From Baylisascaris procyonis (taxonomy: Eukaryota; Nematoda; Chromadorea; Rhabditida; Ascarididae): DNA of 64,000 bases. Under the pieces are notes generated by a model. It was not told the DNA's origin and ran no database searches. It was given only the letters and a program-made list of their open reading frames with translations. Shown here piece after piece: positions 1 through 12,579 of this stretch (the first letter of the stretch is position 1; each line of letters begins with the position of its first letter). A program made the translations under genes and the position numbers. Where the stretch lies: positions 1,384,501 through 1,448,500 of the forward strand of contig JAZARR010000179.1 of assembly GCA_037389465.1 (NCBI GenBank), written 5' to 3'.

Positions 1-3000
1 TTTTTCGTTGTTGATGAAACTTTATGAAAAGGTGAATCTAAATTGGAACGATACGGTGACGATATTACCATAGATCTCATTGCATTTCCGATCTGTGAGA
101 GATGCGATGAACGCAATGAAATCAATGATTGAATATTGACGAGAACTAAAATAATATGATATATGCAGGCAAGTGTATCTAACAATTTTGAATTAGGATT
201 TAAAAAATTTCAATATCGATCCCGAAATAATAAAACAATTTGAACTGCGAAAAGATATCTTTGTAATATTAAAGGAAAGGTACAGCTAAGATAGCCTTAC
301 TTATAAAACGAATCAAATAAATTGGACAAGTGGAGAATTCAGAAAATTTGGTAGATTCTATAGTTGAGACGACAAATCTCTTAGAGTCTCAATTATAGTT
401 GAAAGCGTAATATGAAAGAAGAGTATGAAAATATACGTCTTATTGATGTTTCTTTAGATATTTAAAATTCATCCAATATTTAGTGGAATTTCATTTTAGT
501 ATGATTTCCTTTCTTAAGTATTACACCAATGTTTTCTTAGGTCACATCAATTTTAAGCAATTATTTACCAATATTTATAAAAATGAAATCATTTTTTTTG
601 CAGTAATATTTCTTTTTTTTTTTCAAATATCAGCCATATAAATGAGAGTCTGTTCAAGAGATAATAAATGAGAGTGTAAAAAATTTTCATTATACGGTCT
701 CATGATCGTTAAGAGTTATGCCTGTTGATCATTAGATTTAATACAGATTATGTTTTATTATCGCTTATGAGTTTTTTGGAATCTTAGTGCTTTGGATTTG
801 TCGAAAAATTTCCGAAATTTTAGCGAAAAATAAACTCGAAAAAGAATTTTGAAAAAAATAAAATTCGGGAAAAAATACGTGATATCTGCCTCGAAATGAC
901 CGTCAATGTGAAGTAGTGCAGCATTTTTTTTTAAATGTTTGAAGTAAATAGCGATAAATAAATCCCTATCGATTTGGAAAACTTCATTGCCCTTCGCTTA
1001 TACTATATATGCAATCCGATGCAAAATTGATTCATCGCTATATAGTATGGATGTGTTGGTGCATGAAAGCATAACCGCATTACGTGAATAATTAACAATT
1101 TTTTGAAGCCTAAGGGTAGCATTTATGTTCATTTCTTCCCATCGTTTCGATAATATATCTTGAATACCTTCTAAAATTTATAAGCGCTCTCCTATTTGCA
1201 TCATTAAAATACCATCATTCATCTTTACTTTAAATTGAGAAATTTCAGAAATTTTGCTTTTGGAAATTTTTCACTTCAGAAATCTTCACCATTTATTGTA
1301 TAACTTATCAAAAGTGCACTTAATTTCAATTTTGTTTCTAAGTTTTAGAAGGAAAAAATAAATAAAAAGACCTCACACATTCATGAAAGGAAATTTATTT
1401 TTCATCTTATAGAATTTCTTCATTCTTATAGACTATTGAGATAAATAGCGAATGAGTTTAGTGGCACTTTGATGCATCCCGATGAATACATTATTGAGAT
1501 AGAAACTAAAAGCTTTTCTATTCATCTTACGATTTTCTTATGAAATTCAATCAAAAGGTGCAAAGAAATTTTCTTCTTTTCAGAATCGAAGACGAATATT
1601 TTTTTGCACTATTAAATGAAACAATTATTGTATAGAGGGGAAAAATATGCTCTAAAATTGATTTTAAAGCATTAAAAAAAATTCCAACTTGCGAAACTTA
1701 ACAAATACAGCATTTCTACATTTTAGTCACGAACATTACCACACGCTATACTGTAAAGAGTTGGAATTGTTTTATAAAATTCGAATGCTTTGAAATGATC
1801 GAAATGTTGAACAGCTTGTTGGTGGGATGACGCTGGACTAAAATTGCCGACCTCGCATTCCCACCCACTCCCCTTGCCAGCCCACAATGCCTTGGATGAG
1901 ATAAAAATGAACATTTAGCTCGAAATAGACGAATTTCTCAATACGGAGAATCTCTGCGTCATTCAAAGCATCAAGCTCAGCGTCAGAATCATCCTCTACA
2001 TATTTTTCGCATCTATCAAAGATAAATACTCTCAGCTACGAGAAGAAATTGAAATATAACCTTGAAAAGTTGCAAGAAACGCTATAGCATATTTTTCAAA
2101 AAGCTTTGCATCGAACAATCTGTTCATTGTGGAGTGATTTGAACATTAAAAAATACGGCAGAAAAAGAAAACAAACACAACAAAAAAGCAGGAAAAAGAA
2201 ACAATATGAGGACAACTGTTAAAGATAATATAACTGTAAAACCATTAACCTCTAGTATATTAGCCATTAAAAAAATAATACCTGTTCATATTTAAGCTAG
2301 CCATATATTATCTGCAAGTCCAATGAAAGCGATGAAAAGTGGAACACATAAGTTAAGAATAAGGAAGTCAAGGTCAAGCGGATAATGAATGTCAGCATTA
2401 ACAAAGATTCATCATGTAATGAAAGTGGGACATTGTTTAGCGCTTATGCCAATGCTACGCTTCCTTATTTATGCGTCTTTGCATACATAATCACATAGAA
2501 TTTCTTTTATGCACAAACCTTTTCGACGTTTGGGAACACCGATTTGAATGCAACATACATATGCGTACGCTCGATGGTCACTGCGTCAATTGTCACAACA
2601 CGTTCACTGACGATCGATTGATCGTACCTGGAGCTATTCTTCGTTTGTACTATTAGCTCCTGGAATCGTATCGCATGATTAGTTATTTTTCTTCATTTTA
2701 CTTTCAGTATATTGATTAGCCGATTAACTATGGAAAAGGCATAAAGAAGCGATAAAGCTAGCAGATAGTAGTATTTGTTTATTATTTAATCAAGAAAACG
2801 ATGCAATATTGTTCGAAAAGAACAGCTTTAAAAGTGGAAAGCAGTATCAAAACAATGATAATTGGGATCGTCGAGAGGAATGTGAAATAAAATTGGGAGA
2901 CGATCATCAACGCACACTAAAGCGGTCTAACCGCTATGCAAAACCATTAACTACACTACTATCTTGTTGTCGTGATTTGCCAATTCGGCTGTTTACAAAT

Positions 3001-5655
3001 TTTGGCTTTCACGAAAGCAAGAAGAGGATTGCACTGAAAACATTGACATCTACTAGAAGTGCAAAATTTCGAACGAGTGAAACAAAATTCTATCTCGAAT
3101 ACGTTGAAAAAGATTTCAACGTAAATTTTTCTGTGGTAAAAAATTTACCTGTGGTAAATTTTTTACCACATATATTAGCAACACAAGTGTAATGATTCAA
3201 ATATTGCATATTTTCAACAAGTAATATTGCTTTCAAATTGTCGCACTTTTGCATTAGTAGAAGCAATTACGTGAAATCAAAAACCTAAATTATAAACCGT
3301 CATTACTTTCCAACTAATCAAGTAATAGAGAAACATATGAAAACGACTGAAACGATATGCGATTTCTGCATTCGGCTCATTTAATCAAATAGTTTCTTGA
3401 TGAAAGGCTAATCTTTTTGTATTTCGACTGATGTAGAATGAAAAATAGACGGGCTAAAAATGTGCATAAATTTTTAACACCTTTAATTTCCTATGCGTCA
3501 ATTGAAAATTCATGGTGATTGGGAAAAACGATAAATAATATCACCGTTTGGTATATAATATACCTTTGAATTGTACCTATACCTATTGGAAAATACTGAA
3601 TGTACCTATTGGCCCTAGCTTCAATAGTATATTCTGAGTTACACCTATCGGGTAGACGAATAAAGATGTATATGTAAGCACAGGCATGATGTTATCATAA
3701 CGGTTGGCGAATATAAATTTGCCAAAATGCATCAACAGTGATCAAAAATTAAAGTTCGACGGAGCTGATAGGGTTGTTAAAGGTTGTTGCAATTTTTGGC
3801 AGTCTTTGCAACATCTTTGAACAGGCGATTATATGAGAATTGTTGAGCGCTGATTTCAGACTGCCTTATCGGCTGCAGTTGATATTTCTGATTGGAATAT
3901 TAGAAAAAATGAGGTCTTGTGCGGTTTTTCGTCACGAAATAGAATTTTATAAAGCTACTCTCATCCCTCTGGGATCAAATATTTATATGAACATCATGTA
4001 AAGCATCTTCAGCCATAATCGAGCCATTTATTAACACCGCCATTCCAATTTTGGAAGCGATAATCCAATATCAGCTCTAGCTTAAGCTCGAACATTGCTC
4101 TCTGTATGTTAGCTTGTGGAACTTTCATAAATGATGTGTTAGATAGATGTCAATTGCTGAAGAATACTTTGAGTTGCTACATTGTGGCATCACTTAGCAT
4201 GACCAATAAATCTTTTAGATGTAGATGAGCGATTCCCCATGGATATATCCTCAAGTAACTAAAAAAAGACACGCGTAGCGTGATCGTTCACATCGTCACG
4301 CACTGGCAATAGAGCTTACAGAAGATTTGAAAAGATTGAATTCTGAAAGAATTCTTTGAGCATTCAATATACAACAACAACTTTGTGGTAATAAAAATCC
4401 GATTCGAGATAATCATTATTCTTTTGCAACTCTAAGTTGATCACTCCAAATGAATGGTTCTTGAAAGATTTTTCATATGCATAAGAGTTCTTTATTGCGC
4501 AATAAATTGCTCTATTTTTTGCTCTCTCCGCCAAATTGTTAGCTCCGTTCAAATTATAGAGAAAAACAGTTCAAATAAGCAGTTGAAAAATTTACAAATT
4601 GAAATGTTGCATGGATTGATCAAACCAACATCTAGAAATAATTTTTTGAGTCATACGAATCGTCAACAATATGAGATGTTCTTCGAAAAGCATGACTTCA
4701 ATATAAGTCAGATACTTAAATATTAATGCCTTTTGGAATTATAAATCAAATGTTTTCATGCGTTAGCTGTTTCATATAGATTGCGCAAAAATCTTGAAAA
4801 TACTCACCAATACGTATAACATTTAAAGAAATAAATTAATTTTTAATTAACTCAATTAAAGGTAATTACCTGCTTTGTGGCTAGATCTTTCGATGAGTTA
4901 TCAGCGAAGAAAAGTCGATATAATATTCGAATTGCAAACCAAGTACTTGGTGTTAGTCCATCGAATGAGAACAACTGAAATATTCATCAAATGGAAGCTA
5001 TTTTAAAAGAGTCAAAGATCTACCTTGAAAGTGCTATCGATCCTTTCTTTTTGAAATTCAGCCTATAAGAAATCCACTTTTTTTCAAAATTCAGCTTGCG
5101 AACTAACCATATTAAGCTTTATCAAGGATTATTCAATTTGACATATATAATTGTACTAATTTCCGCTATCTTCTATACAACAAATCCAAAATTGCACTCT
5201 GAATACCGCAAATATTTTAGGCCATTCCTTTTCAAAACATCAAACATTTTCTTTTCAATAATAATTTATATGCAATTTTAGCCTACAATAGCAAATAGCA
5301 CATTGATGATTGCACTCCCATAGGAGCGTTATTTAATCCACATAATGTCAATATTTGATATTACAAAACATTTTGCTGCACAATTATTGAAATTTTTAAT
5401 TTATAGATTTTTGCACTTAACTTCTTCTATCAAAGCAAACTTTTAGGCTAAGTCAAACTTCAAGCTGACAAACTGTCAAAATATGAGAAGCATTTTTTTT
5501 TTTTTTTTGGCAACCAATGGAAACATTGTTCGCGGACGGCTTCGAATTTTCTGCCTTCCACTGATAGACATTCTAGCACTAAACTACTGCAAATGGTTCC
5601 ATTCTATCTCTTCATTATTCATTGGCACCGCTCATAATAAAATGATAAGTGAAAA
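1..5655. other. gene-poor AT-rich stretch
   Basis: I find no recognisable gene here. The sequence is AT-rich with many homopolymer runs. The longest open frames (for example 2809-3192 on the plus strand) show no family motif. Small items inside are a U6-like 17-base fragment at 38-54 and a perfect 17-bp inverted repeat at 3132-3170. Short degenerate copies of TACCTAT occur near 3570-3650. Confidence 0.5.
3132..3170. repeat. perfect inverted repeat (hairpin)
   Basis: A 17-bp left arm at 3132-3148 is the exact reverse complement of 3154-3170, with a 5-base loop. The arms contain the motif GGTAAA/TTTACC, of which related copies lie just upstream at 3121. It falls at the end of an unsupported open reading frame. 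No function is evident. Confidence 0.8.
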
Positions 5656-5658
5656 AGG

Positions 5659-5735
5659 AATGCTTTATAGCGGTTCAGTAATATAGTATCTGACCAGTAA
5701 GTGGAAGGTTATGAGTTCTAATCCCTCTGTGGAGA
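5659..5735 (+). pseudogene. degenerate tRNA-like sequence (Thr-AGT type)
   Basis: The stretch has a TAGC..TTCAGT D-arm-like start. It then has an anticodon-arm-like segment TCTGA CCAGTAA GTGGA with AGT at the anticodon position. A near-consensus B box, GAGTTCTAATCC, follows (one mismatch to GAGTTCGAATCC). The T stem and acceptor stem do not pair well and the base before the anticodon is C instead of T. It is therefore best read as a decayed tRNA gene or the head of a tRNA-derived short interspersed element. Confidence 0.4.
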
Positions 5736-6458
5736 ATGTCTTCATTGATCATGAAATAACGCCCATATATTCCATTATGAGTACAATGAACACGTTGAAG
5801 TCCCACATGATCTTTGTTTAAACCTCGTTCCCCTTCATATCCGTTTCATCTCAAACAGGTATCTCAACGTAGGCCACTTGATTTATGATACTTATCTTAG
5901 CTTATTTGATTCTTGCTTTTTGGTTTAGTAAAAGCTAGCTAGTACACTAAGATCCGAATTTTAGGGCCAAATCTTCATCGGCATTTTAGGCACTTTGGTT
6001 TTGTGGCTTCCCTTTTAGCACTGTATGTAAAGATTTTCGTCGCCCCGTTAAATCATTCAACGGAACATCGCAATCGGATGCGAAACAAAGAGTATTCAAC
6101 AGTAATTATGATTGATTGTACATTTAAATGCGACAATTCGTGTCGATGTTGCTATATAATCCAAACAAATTAGATGAAACGACACATCGCTTAGCGTCGA
6201 TTCAAATCGCGTTACATAACTACAAACACCCACACATCCCACGAACGCTTTTACTCGATCTTTAACTTATACCTGCTATCACGCATAAGATCTACTTGAA
6301 AATGAATCGAAAATAGCACTCTTTAAATGTTGAAAGGCTTACCACTGAATTAAAGATGAATTTTCTTGATTATAAAAAATGTTCAAATGTTGGGAGCCAA
6401 CTCAAACATTAAGCTAATTTAAGACGCGAAAGACTATTTACTATTTGGATGTGCCGTA

Positions 6459-6471
6459 CCCCCCCCCCCCC
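6459..6471. repeat. poly-C run (C13)
   Basis: Thirteen consecutive C on the plus strand, followed by more C-rich sequence to about 6485. The minus strand therefore carries a G-tract. It is the only long G/C homopolymer I noticed in the first 50 kb. Confidence 0.9.
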
Positions 6472-6675
6472 TTCTCCCCGCCCCTCGTCGAAAAATTGAA
6501 TATGGATGATACGGGCCGCTTATTTTGTCATACAAAGCCACAACTACAGTAGACGAGGAATTAAGAAAGCTTCCGATGCTTAAAAGATCAAGAGTATGTG
6601 GGAAATTTTTTGAATAAAATTTCCTTTTTCTCTCATATGAACAAACCTGATCACTGCGTGAAGCCGATAATTCAG

Positions 6676-6870
6676 TTTGTCGAAATGGAATACGATGATC
6701 CAAATCAAATATATGCACAACCATTTCGAATTTACTTACGTTCACCGCTTTCACCATATGAATTACAACAGAATTCATCGAGACCGATATCACCTAAACA
6801 ATACACCATTTATTCTTGCATAATAGATCGAGGAGAAAATGATATTTTACTTGTCGATTCGGAATTATAG
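6676..6870 (+). CDS. hypothetical single or terminal exon
   Basis: An acceptor-like site (ATTCAG, ending at 6675) opens into a clean frame of 64 codons ending at a TAG stop. The first in-frame ATG is at 6685, which would give a 62-residue protein. The composition is protein-like (Pro, Tyr, Gln and Asp rich, no low-complexity run), and its codons resemble those of the recognised genes in this window. No motif or family is recognised. It could be the last exon of a gene whose upstream exons I could not find, or a short trans-spliced gene. An overlapping minus-strand frame looks like its shadow. Confidence 0.35.
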   Translation, partial: FVEMEYDDPNQIYAQPFRIYLRSPLSPYELQQNSSRPISPKQYTIYSCIIDRGENDILLVDSEL

Positions 6871-9800
6871 CCCCCTCCTTTGCTTCCCACACACTCATGG
6901 ACACAAAGGTGATCGTGATCCATCTTCATGGCTGTCGTACCACTATCACAGTTAATTTTGGCCCTTATTCCAACTTTTCAGCGCTATTCGGTCATTAACA
7001 CTAAAGCAACGGACGCATATATAAAAGATAGGATAAGGAGTAAGAGATGGAATTTAAGATATCAGTCCAGAGAGGAAATATAGTTTCTAGGTGAGCATTT
7101 CACTTCCACACATTGGATTATATCATTAAGGAGATATTCGCAATAGAAAATTTCTAACTAATTGAAAATCGGATTGAAATGAAAGCAGAATATTCAAAAA
7201 AATCTCTTCGTCAACTTTAAACTTGGGTAATTGAACCTCTACAAGCGTTGCGGCGTGACATAAATAAGAAAATAAATAAAGAAAATGAATGAAGAGTAAA
7301 TGAACGAGTAAGTTAGTAAGTAAATAATTAACTGTTCATTTATAGATAAATAAAAGAACTAAAAAAATAGCAGAAAGATAAAAAATGAAATAAAGCTATG
7401 ATATGTAGGCGCGCTTACATCATTGTAAATCGTATTTGCCATCAATCTTCCTTAGAGAACGCCTTATTTAATAGCATTGAAAATATTTATATGAGATGTA
7501 TGGCTATTATCGCACATAAGTATATTCTCAATCATTATTTCCATTGAAATTTCCCCTCGAAAAATCTCCTTATTTTTTTTTTTAAATCAAAATTTTTAGT
7601 GCTTGAAAAAAATAAGTTGAGTGCAGTGTCAAAATAGATCACTTCAACCATTAATCATTTAGCATATATTCGTCCTAACCGAAGCATAATGCCGTATCGT
7701 TTTCAAGAGATATTTTCAATCATTTTTAACGCCAAAATGGGAATAGATTAGTGAAAATGAGGAAAAAAAAAACTTTCGAATTTTTTCTACGATTATTGTA
7801 AACAAGAAGCAACTTGGTGAAATAACCCTTCAAATAAGTATATTTTAAATTTACTGCTGAAAAAAAATAGTAATTATGAAAGAGAAAACAATGAAGAAAC
7901 ATCTAATTATTCATTCTCTTTCTTTTTTTACTCTATCAACAGTAGTTAGAGAATCACATTAGTTAGAGAATATTCTAGGTGAGATGATCAATGAGGCTGT
8001 TTAAAGATCATCGCAACAACGGGTAAATCGACCTCGTATATCGAAGATTCGAACACGCAAAGTGGTATACTCTCAAAAAAAGTAGATATTAAAAAGTTTC
8101 TTAAATTGAAATATATTTCTGTTGAATCCAATTTTCATATGAAGCAATTGGAAATCATTATTATAGATGATCTGCATAAAAATTCATCCACAAAAAAAAT
8201 CACTCTATATCTTTATATTCAGTGGAGAATGCTTTTACTCTTAAATTTTCCCTTCTGTTCTTTGAGCATTTTCTATTCAGTTTAACACTTATCGCTTACC
8301 AAAGACGTTAATTAGAACTCATTTAAAGGTTAAAGGTTTAAAAAAATGTATAAATGTATTGTTACTGCAGAGTCGAATTGAGATCTAATAAAAGCATAAA
8401 ACATATAATGAAAAGCAAATTTTTCATTGTGTTTCAAAGTGTTGAATTGATTGTGATCTCGCAATTTAGCTATTTTCAACGTCGCTAATGAAAAGCTTTT
8501 CAATGGCTAACGCGTTAAATGAAAAACTACATTTCCAATTAGTTCATTCGGCCTAAACTGCTTTCGCTTTTTTTTTTCTATTTGAATCTTTGTATGCCAT
8601 TTCAAAGACCATCACAAATGTCTCTCAATAACGTTTTCTTCAACATCACTTGGGATTAGTGGATGTCTCTCTAATATTTCGGGTCTTCTTCTATCCTTTA
8701 GAGGCCACTAAAACTCCTCCACCCCATTCAATATTGCCTTCAGCTAATAGAAATAAGATATTTCATTTCCGGCTTTTATGGATAACAATGTGGCGAATGA
8801 GATGATAAGATAAATGCTTTTTGTCTATGCACTCGTGAAATTTATGGATTCTCCTTTGATTGCTTTGTGATGAGATAATATTGAATTAGTGAAGGATCTT
8901 TGATATACTAGTATTGGGCAATGACAAGTTTTTTCTTGAAGAAATAAATAGGGTCGAATGGTTAATCTCTTCTAATGGGTCATCAATATTTATGAAAGTT
9001 TTTTTGGCGTTTATCGACGAAAAAAAAATTTTTTTTCACAATTATTCTGCTATGAATTAAAAGGATTCAATATCCAACAACTTCTCATTTTTTTGCTCCC
9101 TTTAAAGTCTATTCTAATTCATTATTGCCAATCGCAAGATGCAACTATAATTCATAGACGATTTTATGGGAAATGCATTATTTAGTTGTATAATAATATT
9201 TAAAAGAAACGAATTGATGCAGTAAATGAACGATGATAAAGCAATTCGAGTAGTGAGAAAAGGAAAGAGAAGATAAGAAAAGATCAATGAGCACCTATAA
9301 TCTTCCCAGCAACATCTATGAGCAATTAAAGTTAAATGAAATGTCATCTTTTGATTTGACCATAATTGAAATAAAAGAGATAAAGAGCACTTCCTTATGG
9401 GTCTTTCTTTATCGTGATAATAAAATACGCGAGCGTACTTCAAGAGGAAAAAACCTCCTCTTATTATCCAATAGCTTAAAAGAACGAACATTTTCATTGG
9501 GTTATTGCTATTTTTTTTTCAGACCTTATCATGAAAAAAAAAACTTCAATCTTTAATCATTTTTTTTTCATCTATTCATTTTATTCATTCATCGTGACAA
9601 CTGAATTGAAAATATATTCAACACTGTGTAATACTATGAAATTGGGCGAGTTGTCAACAATTTTCATTACTAAAGCATTCAAAAAAAAAAAAAAATGGCC
9701 AGTAAGAAAAGGTGGTGATTTTCGTTGGCCTTGTTCGTTGTGTTCCATAATGACAGCCACTTTATTGACAAACAAAGATTTTTTTTTTTTTTTGTTAGTT

Positions 9801-10498
9801 AGTTCGTCAATAAACGTATGTCGCATCAGTGATATTCATACAAACACTATTTTATTCAAAGAGTAAATTCGTCATCTTCCTTTAAGCAACATAGAGCAAC
9901 ACTGCACGCAATGCGCCATTAATTAGTAATGAATTATCGAACAATGGTGAAATACGTTCCCAACGAAACACAATCTTATAAGCCAAATAACTTTGATAAA
10001 GAGATATGATTCTTTTGATTGACTTTTTGATAAAGATTGATAAAGAGATAAAGTTTAGCAGTAATGATTAATGATATGAATTTATTGATGAAAGAGATAT
10101 GGTTCTTAAGATGCGTTAATTAAGCGTTATTTAGAATTATCTTCAGTTGAAGGCTCATCTGAAGATACATTTGAGTACCAGAATATCAGAAGAGTAATAG
10201 CTAATTTCTCCTCAAAGGACGTCAAAAATAGATATGACATCTAATAAAGGCATGGGAAGAAATGGGCAAGGTGAGATGGGAAGAGAAGCCGGCAGGTGAG
10301 CAGGTTAAGGCATGGCAGAAACGTTTTTTAAATGAAAGTAGCGTTTCAATGCCTCAATCACTTCATAATTTGATAGGTTTTTCATGTGTGAATTTTATAA
10401 CGCATATTTCTTTAGCAGAAGTATTTTAGAGTTTATAATTTAGTGAGATATTATGAATTTTCTATCTATAGAATTTGAAATCAACAACTCATTATGAC

Positions 10499-10500
<2 letters not shown>

Positions 10501-10552
<52 letters not shown>
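10501..10552. repeat. (TA)n microsatellite
   Basis: About 26 uninterrupted TA units, flanked by ordinary AT-rich sequence. Confidence 0.97.
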
Positions 10553-10554
<2 letters not shown>

Positions 10555-11601
10555 GATGACTGGCATAAGAATTGTTATTGATGCATAATGCTTTAGCTTT
10601 TAGCACCTCATATTATCCTACATTGCTGTAGTACTTCAATCGATTAAATAATCAGCATCTCATCAAAAAAACTGAGCATATCAAACTTGGATTCATAAAT
10701 AACTTGGCAATATTTTTGTTATAAAGAGCATTTCGTCCTTAATAAGTGCGCATTATACTGTTTAGTAAACATAGAATAAGAAGTGAGTGCTCATCAAAGA
10801 TCAATTTATTTCAAGTAAAAGCACATTAGATTTATATTTAGATGCATTACAATATATCTCATTTCTGAACGAAATATATGGTCATAATTTTCTATTCAAT
10901 AAGTTCACACGCTTGTTTACATCATTGAAAAATGATATTGAAGAGAAAATCGTTTCATATGTTGAAAGGCATACTCATTTAAAATATTTATCGAAGTGAC
11001 AAAGAAATTCGATATTTGAGACCGTATCAATGGCGAGACAATTTGGGGAATAAATTGTTTTCTTTTGCAGCTGTTGACTACATAAATTATTCGCTTTTTA
11101 TTCAAACCTAGTCATAGCTCATACTATTAAAAATTCAAAAGTTTTACGCATTCAATTTATATACTCGAATATAGACGAGAGGTTTAATTCCACTGATTCA
11201 TTTTAAAATATTTTTTGAATTCACTTTTCAATGTTCAATAATTGACACCTAATATGAATAAACGGATTATGGAAAACTTGAAGAATTCACAAAGAAAAGA
11301 GTTTTCTGTAATCTGTAATGAAAAAAAAACGCACCTCAAATTTGGCGATAGCGTTCGTATCGATGACAAATATATATAAAACCAGAACCAAAGCCAACAA
11401 CATTTCGACATACCCTCATTCTTTGCCAATTCCACACTTTATTTTGTTGCTATTATCCATCATAATTTCTGAAATATTTGCATAAATTCATTTGCTAAAA
11501 ATCTTTTCGAGCGCTACGAACCTTTCCAATAAGACGTTGCCTTGCGATTACATGTGCTAGTGAGTATGCGCAAGTGAAATAGAACTTAGAGAAGGGAAAG
11601 A

Positions 11602-11625
11602 GGGGTGTGGGGATGGGGGAGGGGG
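11602..11625 (+). repeat. G-quadruplex-forming G-tract
   Basis: Four runs of four or five G separated by loops of three, two and one bases (TGT, AT, A). This fits the classic intramolecular G-quadruplex pattern on the plus strand. It stands in an otherwise AT-rich region with no gene nearby that I can identify. Confidence 0.8.
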
Positions 11626-12479
11626 TGAATAGGTGGCAATTCTTGTGTCATTCTCAGAAAATCCCTAAATTCCCAGAATTTCACCATATGTCCATTTTTA
11701 ATGGCTCATTCCTCTCAATCAGACCGCATGGACGATAAACCATTAGGAAGTTTAGGTAAATTACAGCAGTGATACCACAAACTCGGGAACTGGTTCATTT
11801 CGATGTCAGACTACTGCTATTTAGAAGTTTGGCTTGAGGTACACCGACGATTTGGATGAAACAGTTGAACTACTGAAAGCCCGTATTTGATGTGTCTTTG
11901 TCAGTGATCAGGAAATACAGTTTTGAGATGGCTACCATGATTCAACTTGCAGTTCATCATCCACTGCTCTGCTACTCCCACTACAACATCTAACTTACAT
12001 AAGCTACAAACTGAGATGATATTTGATATAGAGAGATGAGCTATTGTCACGTGGAAGGTGATGAATCCACAACGTAATCAGCTATTGGCTACATCGGAAA
12101 TAACTCAAAATGGTTTCAAAAAAACAGATGAACACCTTACACAAAAACTGCCTAAGAAGACAAAGGTAATGAGTGCGTAGAAAATGAAACAATCGGTCGA
12201 GGAGTTTCAGTAGGTCATACATCTGCTACATTTCGTATTCACAACCGATATTCAGTTGGGTCTACCGAATGAAGAACGCATTAGTGATGCGCATATTAAA
12301 AAACACTCAAGAATAGTTATCGATTGTTTTCGCTTCAACTTTTGAAACAGAAGCATTTCGAATGATTCTGATCTCTTTCCTGATATTGATAGCAATTAGT
12401 GTAGTTCTTTAAAGATTTCGTTTTTCGCATTTCTTTATCTATCCACGCCAATAATACATTATTAAAATTTCAGCTAGTG

Positions 12480-12577
12480 CTTATTTATTTATTTATTTAT
12501 TTATTTACTCATTTATTCAAATATTTTATTTATTTATTTATTTATTTACTTATTCATTCATTTATTTATTCAAATAT
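12480..12577. repeat. imperfect (ATTT)n repeat, duplicated block
   Basis: Two successive blocks of TTTA repeats, each ending with an ATTTATTCAAATAT-like sequence, so the whole looks like a roughly 50-bp duplication. Similar tetranucleotide tails abut two of the LINE copies in this window. I find no LINE body beside this one. Confidence 0.85.
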
Positions 12578-12579
12578 CT

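Larger units (their letters stand above)
6900..12470. other. gene-poor stretch with microsatellite and G-quadruplex motif
   Basis: I see no supported gene. Contents: a (TA)n tract at 10501-10552, a G-quadruplex-like block at 11602-11625, and an (ATTT)-type microsatellite starting at 12480. From about 11,690 to 12,300 the base composition is less AT-rich than around it. Several short interrupted frames occur there, as in an old decayed coding or mobile sequence, but I recognise no homology. Confidence 0.45.

Noticed and set aside
2471..2656. Cys/His-containing frame that could suggest a zinc finger
   Set aside because: Spacing of Cys and His does not match a known finger and no splice sites support it.
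2809..3192. 127-codon plus-strand frame
   Set aside because: No motif, no credible acceptor, and its end is the hairpin repeat. Composition fits chance in AT-rich DNA.
10787..10999. 70-codon frame with protein-like composition
   Set aside because: It starts at GTG, has no clear acceptor or donor, and resembles no family.
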